NCBI RefSeq assembly: GCF_014645735.1
Contig: NZ_BMMH01000003.1
Coordinates: 1 to 64,000 of the forward strand
Source of the DNA: Nocardia jinanensis
GTDB lineage: Bacteria; Actinomycetota; Actinomycetes; Mycobacteriales; Mycobacteriaceae
Reading direction: 5' to 3'
DNA: 64,000 nt
This document shows, in pieces, positions 44,386-54,118 of this stretch (position 1 is the stretch's first letter; every line of letters starts with the position of its first letter). Both the position numbers and the translations under genes were made by a program. The notes under the pieces were generated by a model. The model did not search any database and was not told the DNA's origin. It was given only the letters and a program-made list of their open reading frames with translations.

Positions 44386-46182
44386 ATGCCTGGTCTGCCC
44401 GTTCCGCGCGCCCGTGCGCTGCTCGCCGCGCTACTGCTCGCCGTCGCCGTGCTGGCGACGGCGTGCGGCAGTGGCGGCGGCGGTGACAGCGCCACCCGTG
44501 ACCTGTGCGCACCACCGGGACCGCAGGCGGCCACCGCGGCACCGGCGAACCTGACCGCCCCGGGCGCCGGGAAAGAAGACCGGTTCACCACCGAATCCAC
44601 CGCGCCCCCGGGATCGGTGGATATCTCCCGGCTGGGGCTGATCCAGCCGGGCGTACTCAGCGTGGGCACCCTCTCCGACGCGCCGCCGAGTATCTGCGTG
44701 AACTCCACCGGCGCCTTCACCGGCTTCGACAACGAGCTGCTGCGTGCGGTGGCCGCGAAGATCGGCCTGCGGGTCGAGTTCTCCGGGACCGAGTTCGCCG
44801 GGCTGCTGGCCCAGGTCGCGGGCAAACGGTTCGATGTCGGCTCGTCCAATATCACCACCACCGACGCCCGGCGTGAGATGGTCGGTTTCACCAACGGCTA
44901 CGATTTCGGCTACTTCTCGCTGGTCGTCGAGGACGGCAGCCCGGTGCACGGGTTCGCCGATCTCGGTCCCGGTTCCCGGGTCGCGGTGGTGCAGGGCACG
45001 GTTCAGGACGAGTACGTGGTCAACGAACTGGGCTTGGACCCGGTGAAGTTCCCCGACTACAACACCGCCTACGCGAATGTGAAAACCGGTCAGGTGGACG
45101 CCTGGGTCGCCCCGTCGGCGCAGGCCGAGGGCGCGATCGCGCCGGGTGATGCGACCTCGGTGGTACAGAATTCGTTCAGCCTGGACAATTTCGCCGGCTG
45201 GGCGGTCGCGAAGGACAACAAGCCGCTGATCGACGCGCTCAACTCCGGGCTGGACGCGGTGATCGCCGACGGCACCTACGCCCGGCTCTACAGCGACTGG
45301 GTGCCGCGGGAACTGCCGCCCGGCTGGAAGCCCGGTTCGAAGGCGGCGCCCGCCCCGCAACTACCGGATTTCGCCGCGATCGCCGCCGAACGCGCACCGC
45401 AGGAGCAGACGGCGCAGGCACCGAAATCGACCCTGCAACAGCTACGCGAGACCTTCTTCGACTGGTCGCTCTACCGGCAGGCCCTACCGGACCTGTTCAA
45501 GACGGGGCTGCCCAATACGCTGATCCTCGCCCTGGTCTCCGGCGCGCTCGGCACTGTGATCGGCATGCTGCTCGCGGTGGCCGGTATCTCGCGCACCCGC
45601 TGGCTGCGCTGGCCGGCCCGGGTGTACACCGATATCTTCCGCGGTCTGCCCGCGGTGGTCATCATCCTGCTCATCGGCCTCGGTATCGGCCCGGTGGTCA
45701 GCGGACTCACCGGCAACAACCCCTACTGGCTCGGCGCGGTGGCACTGGCTCTGCTGGCCTCGGCCTATATCGGCGAGATCTTCCGCTCCGGTATCCAATC
45801 GGTGGAACCGGGCCAGCTGGAGGCGGCACGCGCGATCGGCTTCGGGTACCGGCAGGCGATGACGCTGGTGGTGATCCCGCAGGGCGTCCGCCGGGTGCTG
45901 CCCGCGTTGATGAACCAGTTCATCGCGTTGATCAAGGATTCGTCGCTGATCTACTTCCTCGGCCTGCTCGCCACCCAGCGCGAACTGTTCGCGGTCGGCC
46001 GCGATCTCAATGCCCAGACCGGCAACCTGTCGCCGCTGGTGGCGGCCGGTCTGGTCTATCTGCTGCTGACCATCCCGCTCACCCATCTGGTGAACTACAT
46101 CGACCGGCGGATGCGCACCGGGCGGCCCGATCAGCCGATCGACCCGGTCGAACAGGCCACCATCACCGAAGGCCGGGGGTAA
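44386..46182 (+). CDS. ABC amino-acid importer, fused substrate-binding lipoprotein and permease
   Basis: 598 residues. A lipoprotein signal ends in ATAC with Cys27. Residues about 85-320 form a family 3 (polar amino acid) binding domain (VLSVGTLSDAPPSICVNSTGAFTGFDNELLRAVAAKIGL). After a Pro/Ala linker a HisM/GlnP-type permease (about 360-580) follows with the EAARAIGFGYRQAM cytoplasmic loop and about five membrane helices. One chain thus covers two components. Such fusions exist in some Gram-positives. Four bases before the ATPase gene. Confidence 0.92.
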   Translation: MPGLPVPRARALLAALLLAVAVLATACGSGGGGDSATRDLCAPPGPQAATAAPANLTAPGAGKEDRFTTESTAPPGSVDISRLGLIQPGVLSVGTLSDAPPSICVNSTGAFTGFDNELLRAVAAKIGLRVEFSGTEFAGLLAQVAGKRFDVGSSNITTTDARREMVGFTNGYDFGYFSLVVEDGSPVHGFADLGPGSRVAVVQGTVQDEYVVNELGLDPVKFPDYNTAYANVKTGQVDAWVAPSAQAEGAIAPGDATSVVQNSFSLDNFAGWAVAKDNKPLIDALNSGLDAVIADGTYARLYSDWVPRELPPGWKPGSKAAPAPQLPDFAAIAAERAPQEQTAQAPKSTLQQLRETFFDWSLYRQALPDLFKTGLPNTLILALVSGALGTVIGMLLAVAGISRTRWLRWPARVYTDIFRGLPAVVIILLIGLGIGPVVSGLTGNNPYWLGAVALALLASAYIGEIFRSGIQSVEPGQLEAARAIGFGYRQAMTLVVIPQGVRRVLPALMNQFIALIKDSSLIYFLGLLATQRELFAVGRDLNAQTGNLSPLVAAGLVYLLLTIPLTHLVNYIDRRMRTGRPDQPIDPVEQATITEGRG

Positions 46183-46185
46183 CCG

Positions 46186-46911
46186 ATGAGCGCCTCACTG
46201 ACCGGCACCGGCCTGCACCTGCGGCTGGGCGGCAACCAGATCCTGCGCGGGGTGGATGTCCATGTCGACGCGGGGAAGACCACGACGGTGATCGGCCCGT
46301 CGGGTTCCGGGAAATCCACCCTGTTGCGGGTGCTGAACCGGCTGCACGAACCCGATTCCGGTGACATCCTGCTCGACGGCGAGTCGGTGCTCACCGAGAA
46401 CCCGGACCGGCTCCGCCAGCGCATCGGAATGGTGTTCCAGCAGTTCAATCTGTTCCCGCATCGGACGGTGGCCGACAATATCGCGCTGGGGCCGCGCAAA
46501 CTGCGCGGCCTGTCCAAAGAAGAGTCGCGCGCACTGGCACTGGAACAGCTCGAGGTGGTGGGGCTCATCGGCAAGGCCGATTCCCGGCCCGCGAATCTCT
46601 CCGGCGGCCAGCAGCAGCGGGTGGCGATCGCGCGGGCGCTGGCCATGAAACCGGACATCATGTTCTTCGACGAGGCCACTTCCGCACTGGACCCGGAGCT
46701 GGTCAAAGGTGTGCTCGCGCTGATGTCGGAGCTGGCTGCGGGCGGTATGTCGATGATCGTGGTGACCCACGAGATGGGTTTCGCCCGCAGCGTTTCCGAT
46801 CATGTGGTGTTCATGGACGGCGGGCTGGTGGTGGAATCCGGCAGCCCGGACGCCCTGTTCGACAGGGCCGGAACTCCGCGGCTGCGAAGGTTTCTCGACC
46901 AGGTGCTCTGA
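46186..46911 (+). CDS. polar amino-acid ABC transporter ATP-binding protein
   Basis: 241 residues. Walker A GPSGSGKST at 37-45, Q-loop MVFQQFNLFPH, signature LSGGQQQR, Walker B IMFFDEATSALDP and H-loop VVTHEMGF. GlnQ/HisP type. Immediately follows the fused binding protein/permease gene, and the three functions form a complete importer. The substrate may be glutamine, glutamate, or another polar amino acid. Confidence 0.95.
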   Translation: MSASLTGTGLHLRLGGNQILRGVDVHVDAGKTTTVIGPSGSGKSTLLRVLNRLHEPDSGDILLDGESVLTENPDRLRQRIGMVFQQFNLFPHRTVADNIALGPRKLRGLSKEESRALALEQLEVVGLIGKADSRPANLSGGQQQRVAIARALAMKPDIMFFDEATSALDPELVKGVLALMSELAAGGMSMIVVTHEMGFARSVSDHVVFMDGGLVVESGSPDALFDRAGTPRLRRFLDQVL

Positions 46912-46929
46912 CGCGACGATACTGGAACC

Positions 46930-47436
46930 ATGAGCGAGGACTCCCCGGCGGCGAACCCCTACGGCACACCGACCACCAGCGGGCCCCGGCCCATCGGCCG
47001 GGCCCAGGGGGCGACCAACCGGATGGTCCGCACATTGCTACGGATACCGGGCCTGTCGGGGGTGGTCGGTAAACGGCTGGCCACCCTGCACGTGGTGGGC
47101 CGCAAATCCGGGAACACATACGACATCCCGGTCGCCTACACCGCGCACGGACAGACGCTGCTGATCGGTACGGCACAGCGCCCGTGGGTGAAGAATCTGG
47201 CGAGCGGTACCCCGCTCACCATCACCCGCGGTGGGCGTCCCGAGCAGTTCGACCCGATCGTGCACACCGAAGCAGACGAGGTGCTGCGGCTGTTCGAGAT
47301 CATCGCCCGCGACAACAAGACCAACGCGGACTACAACGGCATCGATTTCGATGCCGAGGGCAATCCGAACAAGGCCGATATCTACCAGACCTGGCAGCAG
47401 GGCGGTGTAGTGATCGAACTGCGCCCGGTCCGATGA
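46930..47436 (+). CDS. deazaflavin-dependent nitroreductase-family protein (DUF385)
   Basis: 168 residues. The core GKRLATLHVVGRKSGNTYDIPVAYTAHGQTLLIGTAQRPWVKNLASG is the F420-binding split barrel pattern of the family. Unlike Ddn it has a Pro-rich N-terminus and a DNKTNADYNGIDFDAEGNPNK acidic loop. Likely an F420H2-dependent reductase or an F420-binding protein; substrate unknown. It follows the importer at 18 bases and might be co-transcribed. Confidence 0.87.
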   Translation: MSEDSPAANPYGTPTTSGPRPIGRAQGATNRMVRTLLRIPGLSGVVGKRLATLHVVGRKSGNTYDIPVAYTAHGQTLLIGTAQRPWVKNLASGTPLTITRGGRPEQFDPIVHTEADEVLRLFEIIARDNKTNADYNGIDFDAEGNPNKADIYQTWQQGGVVIELRPVR

Positions 47437-47472
47437 TCCGTTTCCGGCCGCGGGGCACCGCGACCGGACCGA

Positions 47473-47640
47473 TCAACGCTGGCGCCAGCTCAGTGGCCCC
47501 GGTAGATCGACGCTGTTCTTCTTGGTCCGGGAGTTCCACGACCACGGGCCGATCTTGATACTCCACGAGGACAGACCCGACTGGGTGTAATTCAGCTTCA
47601 GCGGTCCGAAGGACTGGCGTTTGCGGAACCTGATGGGCAT
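47473..47640 (-). CDS. DUF4236 microprotein
   Basis: 55 residues, MPIRFRKRQSFGPLKLNYTQ followed by SGLSSWSIKIGPWSWNSRTK and a short DLPGPLSWRQR end. The start FRKR plus GPLKLN and SWSIKIGP match the short DUF4236 family. AGGGAGG is correctly spaced before ATG 47640. Function unknown. Very basic and aromatic, likely a compact beta protein. Divergent from the methyltransferase. Confidence 0.85.
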   Translation of the reverse strand: MPIRFRKRQSFGPLKLNYTQSGLSSWSIKIGPWSWNSRTKKNSVDLPGPLSWRQR

Positions 47641-47718
47641 GAGCGACCTCCCTAGCTCTGCCCCAGAGTAACGGATCAGGGTGAGTCCCCATGGCTTTCG
47701 CTGGTCAGCGGTGCGAGA

Positions 47719-48342
47719 GTGGAGGATGTGGGTATTTATCGCGATCGATTCGTGCCGCGTCTGGTGAACGTGGCCTGCGGGATGAAGGCCAACGAGCCGC
47801 TGCGCGAGCGGGTCTGCGCCGGATTGTCGGGGCGGGTGGTCGAACTCGGCTTCGGCTCCGGACTGAATGTGCCCTTCTACTCCGATGCGACGGTATCGGT
47901 GAGCGCCGTCGAACCGGCGGACCTCGGCTGGAAGTTATCGGCCCCGCGTCGCGCCGCATCGCGGGTCCCGATCGAGCGCGCGGGCCTGGACGGGCAGTCG
48001 CTGCCGTTCTCGGACAGCAGTGTCGATACCGCCCTGTCGACCTGGACGATGTGCACCATCCCCGATATCGAGGCCGCGCTCGGCGAGATACGGCGAGTAC
48101 TGGTGCCCGGCGGCACTCTGCATTTCGTCGAGCACGGCCTGGCCCCCGATCCGTCGGTGCAGCGCTGGCAACACCGCCTCGACCCGCTCCAGCAGCGCAT
48201 CGCGGGTGGCTGCCATCTGGACAGGAACATCCGCGCGCTCCTCGAAACGGCGGGTTTCGGTATCCGTGTATTGGAGGTATTCCGGGGGCGGGGACCAGCG
48301 TTCATCGATACCCAGTCGCTGGGTGTGGTCGTCAGCCCCTGA
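47719..48342 (+). CDS. SAM-dependent methyltransferase
   Basis: 207 residues. Class I fold, with SAM motif VVELGFGSGLNVPFY, acidic-loop region SAVEPADLGWKL, LPFSDSSVDTALSTWTMCTIPD and the GGTLHFVEHG strand. Resembles the UbiE/phosphatidylethanolamine N-methyltransferase-like group, substrate unknown. GTG 47719 gives the family N-terminus MEDVGIYRDRFVPRLVN; GTG 47728 is an alternative. Confidence 0.87.
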   Translation: MEDVGIYRDRFVPRLVNVACGMKANEPLRERVCAGLSGRVVELGFGSGLNVPFYSDATVSVSAVEPADLGWKLSAPRRAASRVPIERAGLDGQSLPFSDSSVDTALSTWTMCTIPDIEAALGEIRRVLVPGGTLHFVEHGLAPDPSVQRWQHRLDPLQQRIAGGCHLDRNIRALLETAGFGIRVLEVFRGRGPAFIDTQSLGVVVSP

Positions 48343-48499
48343 GCTTCTCGCGGAAGCTGGTTCTCCGTCGCCGCCCGGCAACCGGGCGCGGCACAGTGAT
48401 ATATCTCGACCCGACCGAATTCGGACGAGTGCGCCGGAACCGTTCGGCATCGCGGCGCGTCGAAGGGTAGGGCGGGAGTTCCGTGGAAATGAGGGATCG

Positions 48500-49009
48500 A
48501 TGAGCAGTGACGACCGCGCGGCCACCCGGGCGGCCACCGGAATGTTGCGCGACAGTGTGGATCAGCTGCTGAGTACGTTCGAGCGGCAGCGGGAAGCCAT
48601 GGCGGAGGTGCGGCAGCGGCTCGCGGCCACCACAGTGAGCGTCTGGTCGGCGGACAACCTGGTGCGGATCGATGCCAACACCGCGGGGGTGCCGGTGGAG
48701 GTGCATCTCACCCCCGAGGCGTTCAAACGGTCCACTCCGGAGAAACTCGGCCGTTCGATCCTCGAGGCGGTGCAGCAGGCGGCCCGGCAGGCGGGCGACC
48801 TCTCCCGGGAGGCCTGGGCGCCGATACAGGAGATGGCGGGCGAAATCCCGGATCTGCCGGATATCGCCCCCGGTATGCCGAGTATCAAAACGCTGACCGG
48901 CGAACTCTTTCCCGATCCCGTCACCGAGGCGGAGCCCGCCGCCCCGATGGGCCGGGAGGAAGAAGACGAGTTCTACCGCAACCGCGATTATCTGGAAGGC
49001 GGCCGATGA
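48500..49009 (+). CDS. YbaB/EbfC-family protein paired with WXG100 protein
   Basis: 169 residues. The central part (STFERQREAMAEVRQRLAATTVSVWSADNLVRIDANTAGVPVEVHLTPEAF) fits the YbaB/EbfC nucleoid-associated fold used by actinobacterial type VII associated proteins such as EspL. The C-terminal part is acidic and Pro-rich. The stop overlaps the ATG of the next gene. Role may be a chaperone or DNA-binding partner of the WXG100 protein. Confidence 0.8.
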   Translation: MSSDDRAATRAATGMLRDSVDQLLSTFERQREAMAEVRQRLAATTVSVWSADNLVRIDANTAGVPVEVHLTPEAFKRSTPEKLGRSILEAVQQAARQAGDLSREAWAPIQEMAGEIPDLPDIAPGMPSIKTLTGELFPDPVTEAEPAAPMGREEEDEFYRNRDYLEGGR

Positions 49010-49320
49010 GCACCATCCGGGTCGACGAGGAAGCCCTGCAGGCGAGCCGCCCCGCGATCACCAGGGTGGCGGACAAGGTCGCCGACGCAGTGCGGGCCGC
49101 GCGCGCGGTTATCGAGGCGGAGGGCGAATGCTGGGGCGCCGACGAGATCGGCCAGGAGTTCGCCGGTAAGTATTCGCCGGCCGCCGCCGAAGGCCTCACC
49201 GGTCTCGACCTGCTACAGCAGGCGGTGAACGGGGTGGGCGACGGAGTGGGCGCGGTCGCGACGGACTTCGGCGTTCAGGACGACAACAACTCCACGGGAG
49301 TGCAACAGGCCGCGCAGTAG
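49006..49320 (+). CDS. WXG100-type protein
   Basis: 104 residues, two helices joined at Trp43-Gly44 (ECWGADEIGQEF), which acts as the WXG motif in a variant setting. No signal peptide. WXG100 proteins are substrates of type VII secretion. The tail is Asn/Gln-rich. ATGA overlap with the YbaB-like gene indicates coupling. No ESX core genes are in this window. Confidence 0.78.
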   Translation: MSTIRVDEEALQASRPAITRVADKVADAVRAARAVIEAEGECWGADEIGQEFAGKYSPAAAEGLTGLDLLQQAVNGVGDGVGAVATDFGVQDDNNSTGVQQAAQ

Positions 49321-49393
49321 CGTTCAGCGGCGGTCCCGCCGGTTCCGCCTTCCTGTGACGAACGCCCGGCTCGACCTGCCGGGAAGAGGCCGT

Positions 49394-49413
49394 GCGGCGG
49401 CGACAACCGCCGC
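49394..49413. terminator. hairpin between WXG100 gene and dnaE
   Basis: GCGGCGG-CGACAA-CCGCCGC, a seven-pair GC stem with six-base loop, lies between converging genes. No T-run is present. Confidence 0.45.
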
Positions 49414-49418
49414 CGCGC

Positions 49419-52400
49419 TCAGCTCGCCAGGCAGCCCGGGCCGAGCAGGGCCTTCAGGTCACCCATGAGCGCCGACGACGGCTCCACCCGCAGACTGTCG
49501 TCCAGTTTGAGCAGAGTCGTCTTCTCCCGGGCACCCACATGCCGGATGTGGACATCCGAGGTCCCCGGATGCCGCGACAGCACCCGCTTGAACTCGCCGA
49601 TCTTGTCGGGGGTGCACATCCGGGTGGAAATGGTCACCGCCAGCGGTTTCGCGACCCCGATCGCCGATAGATCCGGTACGGCCAGGTCGTTGGCGATGAG
49701 TGAGATCCGGTCGTCGCGCATGGAGACCCGAGCTTTCACCAGCACCACGGCGTCCTCCACCACATCCATGCCGTACACGGAGTAGGCCTGCGGGAAGAAC
49801 AGCACCTCGATCCCACCGGTGAGATCCTCGATCTGGCACGAGGCCCACGCCAGACCGTTCTTGTTGATCCGGCGATTCACCGAGGCGAGGATGCCGCCGA
49901 CGGTCACCTGGGTGCCGTCCTTGATATCGCCCTCGAGGATGGTGGGGATCTGGGTGTCGGCCTGGGCCGCGAGCACATGATCGACCCCGTTGAGCGGATG
50001 GCCGGACACATAGAGGCCGAGCATCTCGCGCTCGAGGGCGAGGCGGTGTTTGCTCTCCCACTCCTCGTCGGGGACCTTCACATCGAATACCGACGCCACC
50101 GAATCTCCGCTGTCGTCGTCCATTCCGCCGAACAGATCGAACTGGCCGATGGCCTCGGCCTTCTTGGTGGACATGACCGCGTCGATCGCGTCGGAGTGCA
50201 CCAGCAGCAGGCCCTTGCGGGGATGATTCAGCGAGTCGAACGCGCCGGCCTTGATCAGCGATTCGGTGACCTTCTTGGTGCAGGCCACCGTATCGATCTT
50301 GTTCAGATAGTCCGAGAAATCGGTGAACTTCGATTTCTCGGTGCGGGCGTTGATGATCGAATTGACGACGTTCTGGCCGACATTGCGCACCGCGCCCAGC
50401 CCGAACCGGATATCGGCGCCGACCGAGGCGAAGTTGGTCTCCGATTCGTTCACATCGGGCGGCAGCACGGTGATTCCGAGTTTGCGGCAATCCGAGAGAT
50501 AGATCGCGGCCTTGTCCTTGTCGTCACCGACCGAGGTGAGCAGCCCCGCCATGTATTCGGCCTTGTAATTGGCCTTGAGATAGGCGGTCCAGAAGGAGAC
50601 GAGCCCGTAGCCGGCGGCATGCGATTTGTTGAACGCGTATCCGGCGAACGGAAGAATCGTATCCCACAATGCCTTGATCGCCGGTTTGGAGAATCCGTTG
50701 GATTGCATACCGGCTTCGAAGCCTTCGAATTCGGCCTCGAGTACCTCGGCCTTCTTCTTACCCATCGCGCGGCGGAGAATATCGGCTCGGCCGAGCGAAT
50801 ACCCGGCGACCTTCTGCGCGATCTGCATGATCTGCTCCTGATAGACGATCAGGCCGAAGGTATCGGCGAGGATCTCTTTCAGGGGCTCTTCCAGCTCCGG
50901 GTGGATCGGTTTGACCTGTTGACGGCCGTTCTTGCGGTCGGCGTAGTCGTTGTGCGCGTTCATGCCCATCGGGCCGGGGCGGTAGAGCGCGAGCACCGCG
51001 ACGATATCCTCGAAGCCGGTGGGCTGCATCCGGCGCAGCAGATCGCGCATGGCGCTACCGTCGAGCTGGAAGACGCCGAGAGTGTCCCCGCGCGAGAGCA
51101 ATTCGTAGGTGGCGGGATCGTCGAGCGGCAGATTGTCCATATCGAGGTCGATACCGCGATTGGACGAGATGTTGTCGAGCGCGTCGCCGATGACCGTGAG
51201 ATTTCGCAGGCCCAGGAAGTCCATCTTCAGCAGGCCGATGGCCTCGCACGACGGATAGTCCCAGCCGGTGATGATGGCGCCGTCCTGCGCCCGCTTCCAC
51301 AGCGGGATCGCGTCCATCAGCGGCTCGGACGACATGATGACCGCGCAGGCGTGCACGCCCGCATTGCGGATCAGGCCCTCGAGGCCGCGGGCGGTTTCGT
51401 AGATCTTCGCGACATCGGGATTGCTGCCGATGAGATCGCGGACCTCGGCCGCTTCCTTGTACCGCTCGTGTTCGGGGTCCATGATCCCCGACAGCGGAAT
51501 ATCCTTCGCCATGATCGGCGGCGGCAGCGCCTTGGAGATCTGGTCGGCGATGGCGAACCCGGGCTGGCCGAACTGGACACGCGCGGAGTCCTTGATGGCG
51601 GCCTTGGTTTTAATGGTGCCGAAGGTGATGACCTGGGCCACCCGGTCACTCCCCCAGCGATCGGTCGCGTAGCGGACCATCTCACCGCGGCGGCGATCGT
51701 CGAAGTCGATATCGATATCGGGCATCGAGACGCGTTCGGGATTGAGGAAGCGCTCGAACAGCAGCCCGTGCGGGATGGGGTCGATATTGGTGATCCCCAT
51801 CGCGTAGGCGACCAGCGATCCGGCCGCGGACCCACGTCCGGGGCCGACCCGGATACCGACCTCGCGGGCATGGTTGATCAGGTCACCGACCACCAGGAAG
51901 TAGGCCGGGAAACCCATTTCGATGATCACGTCGAGTTCGAATTCGGCGCGTTCGGTGTACTCACGCGGCACCCCGCTCGGGAAACGCCGTTCCAGGCCGC
52001 GGTGTACCTCTTTGCGCAGCCAGCCGGACTGATCCTCGCCCTCGGGTACCGGGAAGACCGGCATCCGGTCGCGGTGTTCCCACACCTCGGCGTAGGACTG
52101 GACCCGTTCCCCGATCCAGACGGTGTTGTCGCAGGCACCGGGTATTTCGGCATCCCACAGCGCGCGCATCTCGCCGGCGGATTTCAGGAAGTAGCCGTCA
52201 CCGTCGAATTTGAACCGGGTGGGATCGGACAGGGTCTTACCGGTCTGGACGCACAGCAGCGCCTCGTGGTTGCGCGCGTGTTCCTTGGTGACGTAGTGAC
52301 AGTCGTTGGTGGCCAGCGGCGGGATGTCGAGCGCCCGGCCGACCTCGATCAGGCCCTGGCGGACCCGCGTCTCGATGGACAGACCGTGGTCCATCACCTC

Positions 52401-52970
52401 GAGGAAGAAATTGTCGCGGCCGAAGATCTCCTGCCATTTAGCGGCGGCCTCCAGCGCTTCGCGCTCGTGCCCCAGTCGCAGCCGGGTCTGTACCTCCCCC
52501 GACGGGCAGCCGGTGGTGGCGATGATGCCCTCGGCGTGCGCGGCGATGAGCTCCTCGTCCATCCGCGCCCATTTACCGAGCTGGCCCTCGATACTGGCCA
52601 GCGAGGACAGTTTGAACAGATTCCGCAGGCCGGTCGCGTTCTCGGCGACCATGGTCATATGGGTGTAGGCGCCGGAGCCGGAGACATCGTCGCTCTTCTG
52701 GCTCGGATCGCCCCACTGGATACGTTTGGTGTCGAACCGGGAGCCGGGCGCGATATAGGCCTCGATCCCGATGATCGGCTTGATACCGGCCTTCTTCGCC
52801 GAGTTGTAGAACTCGGCCGCGCCGTACATGTTGCCGTGGTCGGTCATTCCCACGGCGGTCATCCCGAGACGGTCGGCCTCCGCGAACAGCGGTGAGATCT
52901 TGGCGGCACCGTCGAGCATCGAGTACTCGGTGTGGTTGTGCAGATGAACGAATCCGGACGAGGCGGCCAA
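49419..52970 (-). CDS. dnaE: DNA polymerase III subunit alpha DnaE
   Basis: 1183-residue replicative polymerase. The N-terminal PHP domain starts [18 protein letters not shown] (metal-binding, proofreading in mycobacteria). The catalytic acidic motif [15 protein letters not shown] and [15 protein letters not shown] lie in the palm, followed by a helix-hairpin-helix, a beta-clamp region and an OB fold near [21 protein letters not shown] 52970 is chosen because GGAGGAAGGA lies just upstream, and this gives the family N-terminus; the frame to 53228 is unlike any DnaE. Expected to be essential (established for the family). Confidence 0.97.
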   Translation of the reverse strand: MAASSGFVHLHNHTEYSMLDGAAKISPLFAEADRLGMTAVGMTDHGNMYGAAEFYNSAKKAGIKPIIGIEAYIAPGSRFDTKRIQWGDPSQKSDDVSGSGAYTHMTMVAENATGLRNLFKLSSLASIEGQLGKWARMDEELIAAHAEGIIATTGCPSGEVQTRLRLGHEREALEAAAKWQEIFGRDNFFLEVMDHGLSIETRVRQGLIEVGRALDIPPLATNDCHYVTKEHARNHEALLCVQTGKTLSDPTRFKFDGDGYFLKSAGEMRALWDAEIPGACDNTVWIGERVQSYAEVWEHRDRMPVFPVPEGEDQSGWLRKEVHRGLERRFPSGVPREYTERAEFELDVIIEMGFPAYFLVVGDLINHAREVGIRVGPGRGSAAGSLVAYAMGITNIDPIPHGLLFERFLNPERVSMPDIDIDFDDRRRGEMVRYATDRWGSDRVAQVITFGTIKTKAAIKDSARVQFGQPGFAIADQISKALPPPIMAKDIPLSGIMDPEHERYKEAAEVRDLIGSNPDVAKIYETARGLEGLIRNAGVHACAVIMSSEPLMDAIPLWKRAQDGAIITGWDYPSCEAIGLLKMDFLGLRNLTVIGDALDNISSNRGIDLDMDNLPLDDPATYELLSRGDTLGVFQLDGSAMRDLLRRMQPTGFEDIVAVLALYRPGPMGMNAHNDYADRKNGRQQVKPIHPELEEPLKEILADTFGLIVYQEQIMQIAQKVAGYSLGRADILRRAMGKKKAEVLEAEFEGFEAGMQSNGFSKPAIKALWDTILPFAGYAFNKSHAAGYGLVSFWTAYLKANYKAEYMAGLLTSVGDDKDKAAIYLSDCRKLGITVLPPDVNESETNFASVGADIRFGLGAVRNVGQNVVNSIINARTEKSKFTDFSDYLNKIDTVACTKKVTESLIKAGAFDSLNHPRKGLLLVHSDAIDAVMSTKKAEAIGQFDLFGGMDDDSGDSVASVFDVKVPDEEWESKHRLALEREMLGLYVSGHPLNGVDHVLAAQADTQIPTILEGDIKDGTQVTVGGILASVNRRINKNGLAWASCQIEDLTGGIEVLFFPQAYSVYGMDVVEDAVVLVKARVSMRDDRISLIANDLAVPDLSAIGVAKPLAVTISTRMCTPDKIGEFKRVLSRHPGTSDVHIRHVGAREKTTLLKLDDSLRVEPSSALMGDLKALLGPGCLAS

Positions 52971-53218
52971 GATCTGTCCTTCCTCCCAATGGCTCGGCGG
53001 GGGTTGGTGTAGCGAGTTTATGCGCACGGTCCGACCGGTTCGGCGCGGGATGGGCGTGCCCGCGGGGACCGGGCGTGTCGCACCGGACGCCGGGCGCGGG
53101 AAACCGATTCTGCCACCGGCACGCTCGGTCACTGGTAGGGTCGTGCCGCGTCCCGTCCGGCGGATGACCACACCATGATCGACCCCCGCAAACGCACGAT
53201 CGACCAGCGAGGTGAACG

Positions 53219-53665
53219 ATGACAGCACGTACTACCGCTCTCCTGCTGCCCGCGGCCGCGGCACTGGCAGTGGGAACGCTGGTGGCCACCGCCGCGCCCG
53301 CCGCGGCCGACGGCGGTTCGTTCCAGACCGTCTACTCCCTCACCGACGGACCGTGCGTGGCCCAGGTCGACACCTCGGTCAAGGGCCCCGGCTATCCCGA
53401 GCACGCGTCGTTCACCGTCTCGACCATCATGTTCGGCGTCGGTTCGTGCAGCCTGCCGGTCACCCTGAACTGGCGCAACCTCGATACCGGCGAAACCGGG
53501 TCGACCACCCGGACCGCGAACGGTCCCGGCTACTGGATGAACGACGGCCGCTCATCCCTGTTCCATCCCGGAATCGGCCGCTTCACCGCGACCGTCTCCG
53601 TCGGCGCGGCCCATATTCCGGAATCGGGGTCCGTGGACTTCGTCGTCGAGAAATACCAGGGGTGA
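53219..53665 (+). CDS. secreted hypothetical protein
   Basis: 148 residues. A Sec signal peptide ([20 protein letters not shown], cut after about AAPAAA, residue 30) precedes a mature part of about 118 residues with two cysteines (DGPCVAQVD and VGSCSLPVT), probably one disulfide, and strands suggesting an immunoglobulin-like domain. Not recognised. GAGGTGAACG precedes the ATG. The 248 bases before it, back to dnaE, hold no other gene. Confidence 0.8.
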   Translation: MTARTTALLLPAAAALAVGTLVATAAPAAADGGSFQTVYSLTDGPCVAQVDTSVKGPGYPEHASFTVSTIMFGVGSCSLPVTLNWRNLDTGETGSTTRTANGPGYWMNDGRSSLFHPGIGRFTATVSVGAAHIPESGSVDFVVEKYQG

Positions 53666-53780
53666 TCACCGGCCCACGCAGAGAGCACCCGGACCGTTCG
53701 GTATGACCGTACCGGGCGTCCCCGACCGACCGTCCATCGACCTCCTACCCGGCGCGATCGCGATGCCGGGTTCCAGACCT

Positions 53781-53886
53781 CGGCTCGCCGGTGCGGGCCG
53801 GTCATCGCTTCCGGAGAAGGTTTCTCGCGGCAATGGCGGTTGCCGCGGGAAGCATGAGACGATGGCCGGCCCACACCGGCGAGCCG
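53781..53886. repeat. nested 106-base imperfect hairpin
   Basis: Outer arms of 27 bases (53781-53807 and 53860-53886) pair with two mismatches. Inside, GCTTCC (53807-53812) pairs with GGAAGC (53848-53853). At the centre CGCGGCAA (53826-53833) pairs perfectly with TTGCCGCG (53840-53847). The element is in a 453-base gene-free interval (53666-54118). It could be a structured RNA, a miniature mobile-element remnant or a recombination site. Confidence 0.65.
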
Positions 53887-53928
53887 GGTCGTATCGATGA
53901 CGGCGGGCCTGTTCACCCCGGTTTCCGA

Positions 53929-53966
53929 CGACCCGGCTCGTGCCGTATCACGGACGAGCTGGGTCG
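53929..53966. repeat. 13-pair hairpin downstream of the nested element
   Basis: CGACCCGGCTCGT (53929-53941) pairs with ACGAGCTGGGTCG (53954-53966), with one G-U pair and a 12-base loop that itself can fold (CCGT/ACGG). CGGCTCG is shared with the nested hairpin arms and with the palindrome CGAGCCGGCTCG at 54005-54016. No T-run follows. Confidence 0.6.
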
Positions 53967-54118
53967 TTCGGGTCTGGGCGGCGCCGGGTCACCGCGGACG
54001 CCCGCGAGCCGGCTCGTAGCATTTCGTCCGAGTCACGGTGATATCCGATGCGGCGGCGCGGAAGATCGGCGGACCGGGCGATCGGTACAACGGCGGGACG
54101 GCCGGGACGGGAACAGCG

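Noticed and set aside
49977..52895. 972-codon open frame on the plus strand opposite dnaE
   Set aside because: Antisense shadow of a highly conserved GC-rich gene; composition is not protein-like and it has no start signals.
53703..53900. 65-codon plus-strand frame after the secreted protein
   Set aside because: Runs through the nested hairpin; composition dictated by the inverted repeats and no ribosome-binding site.
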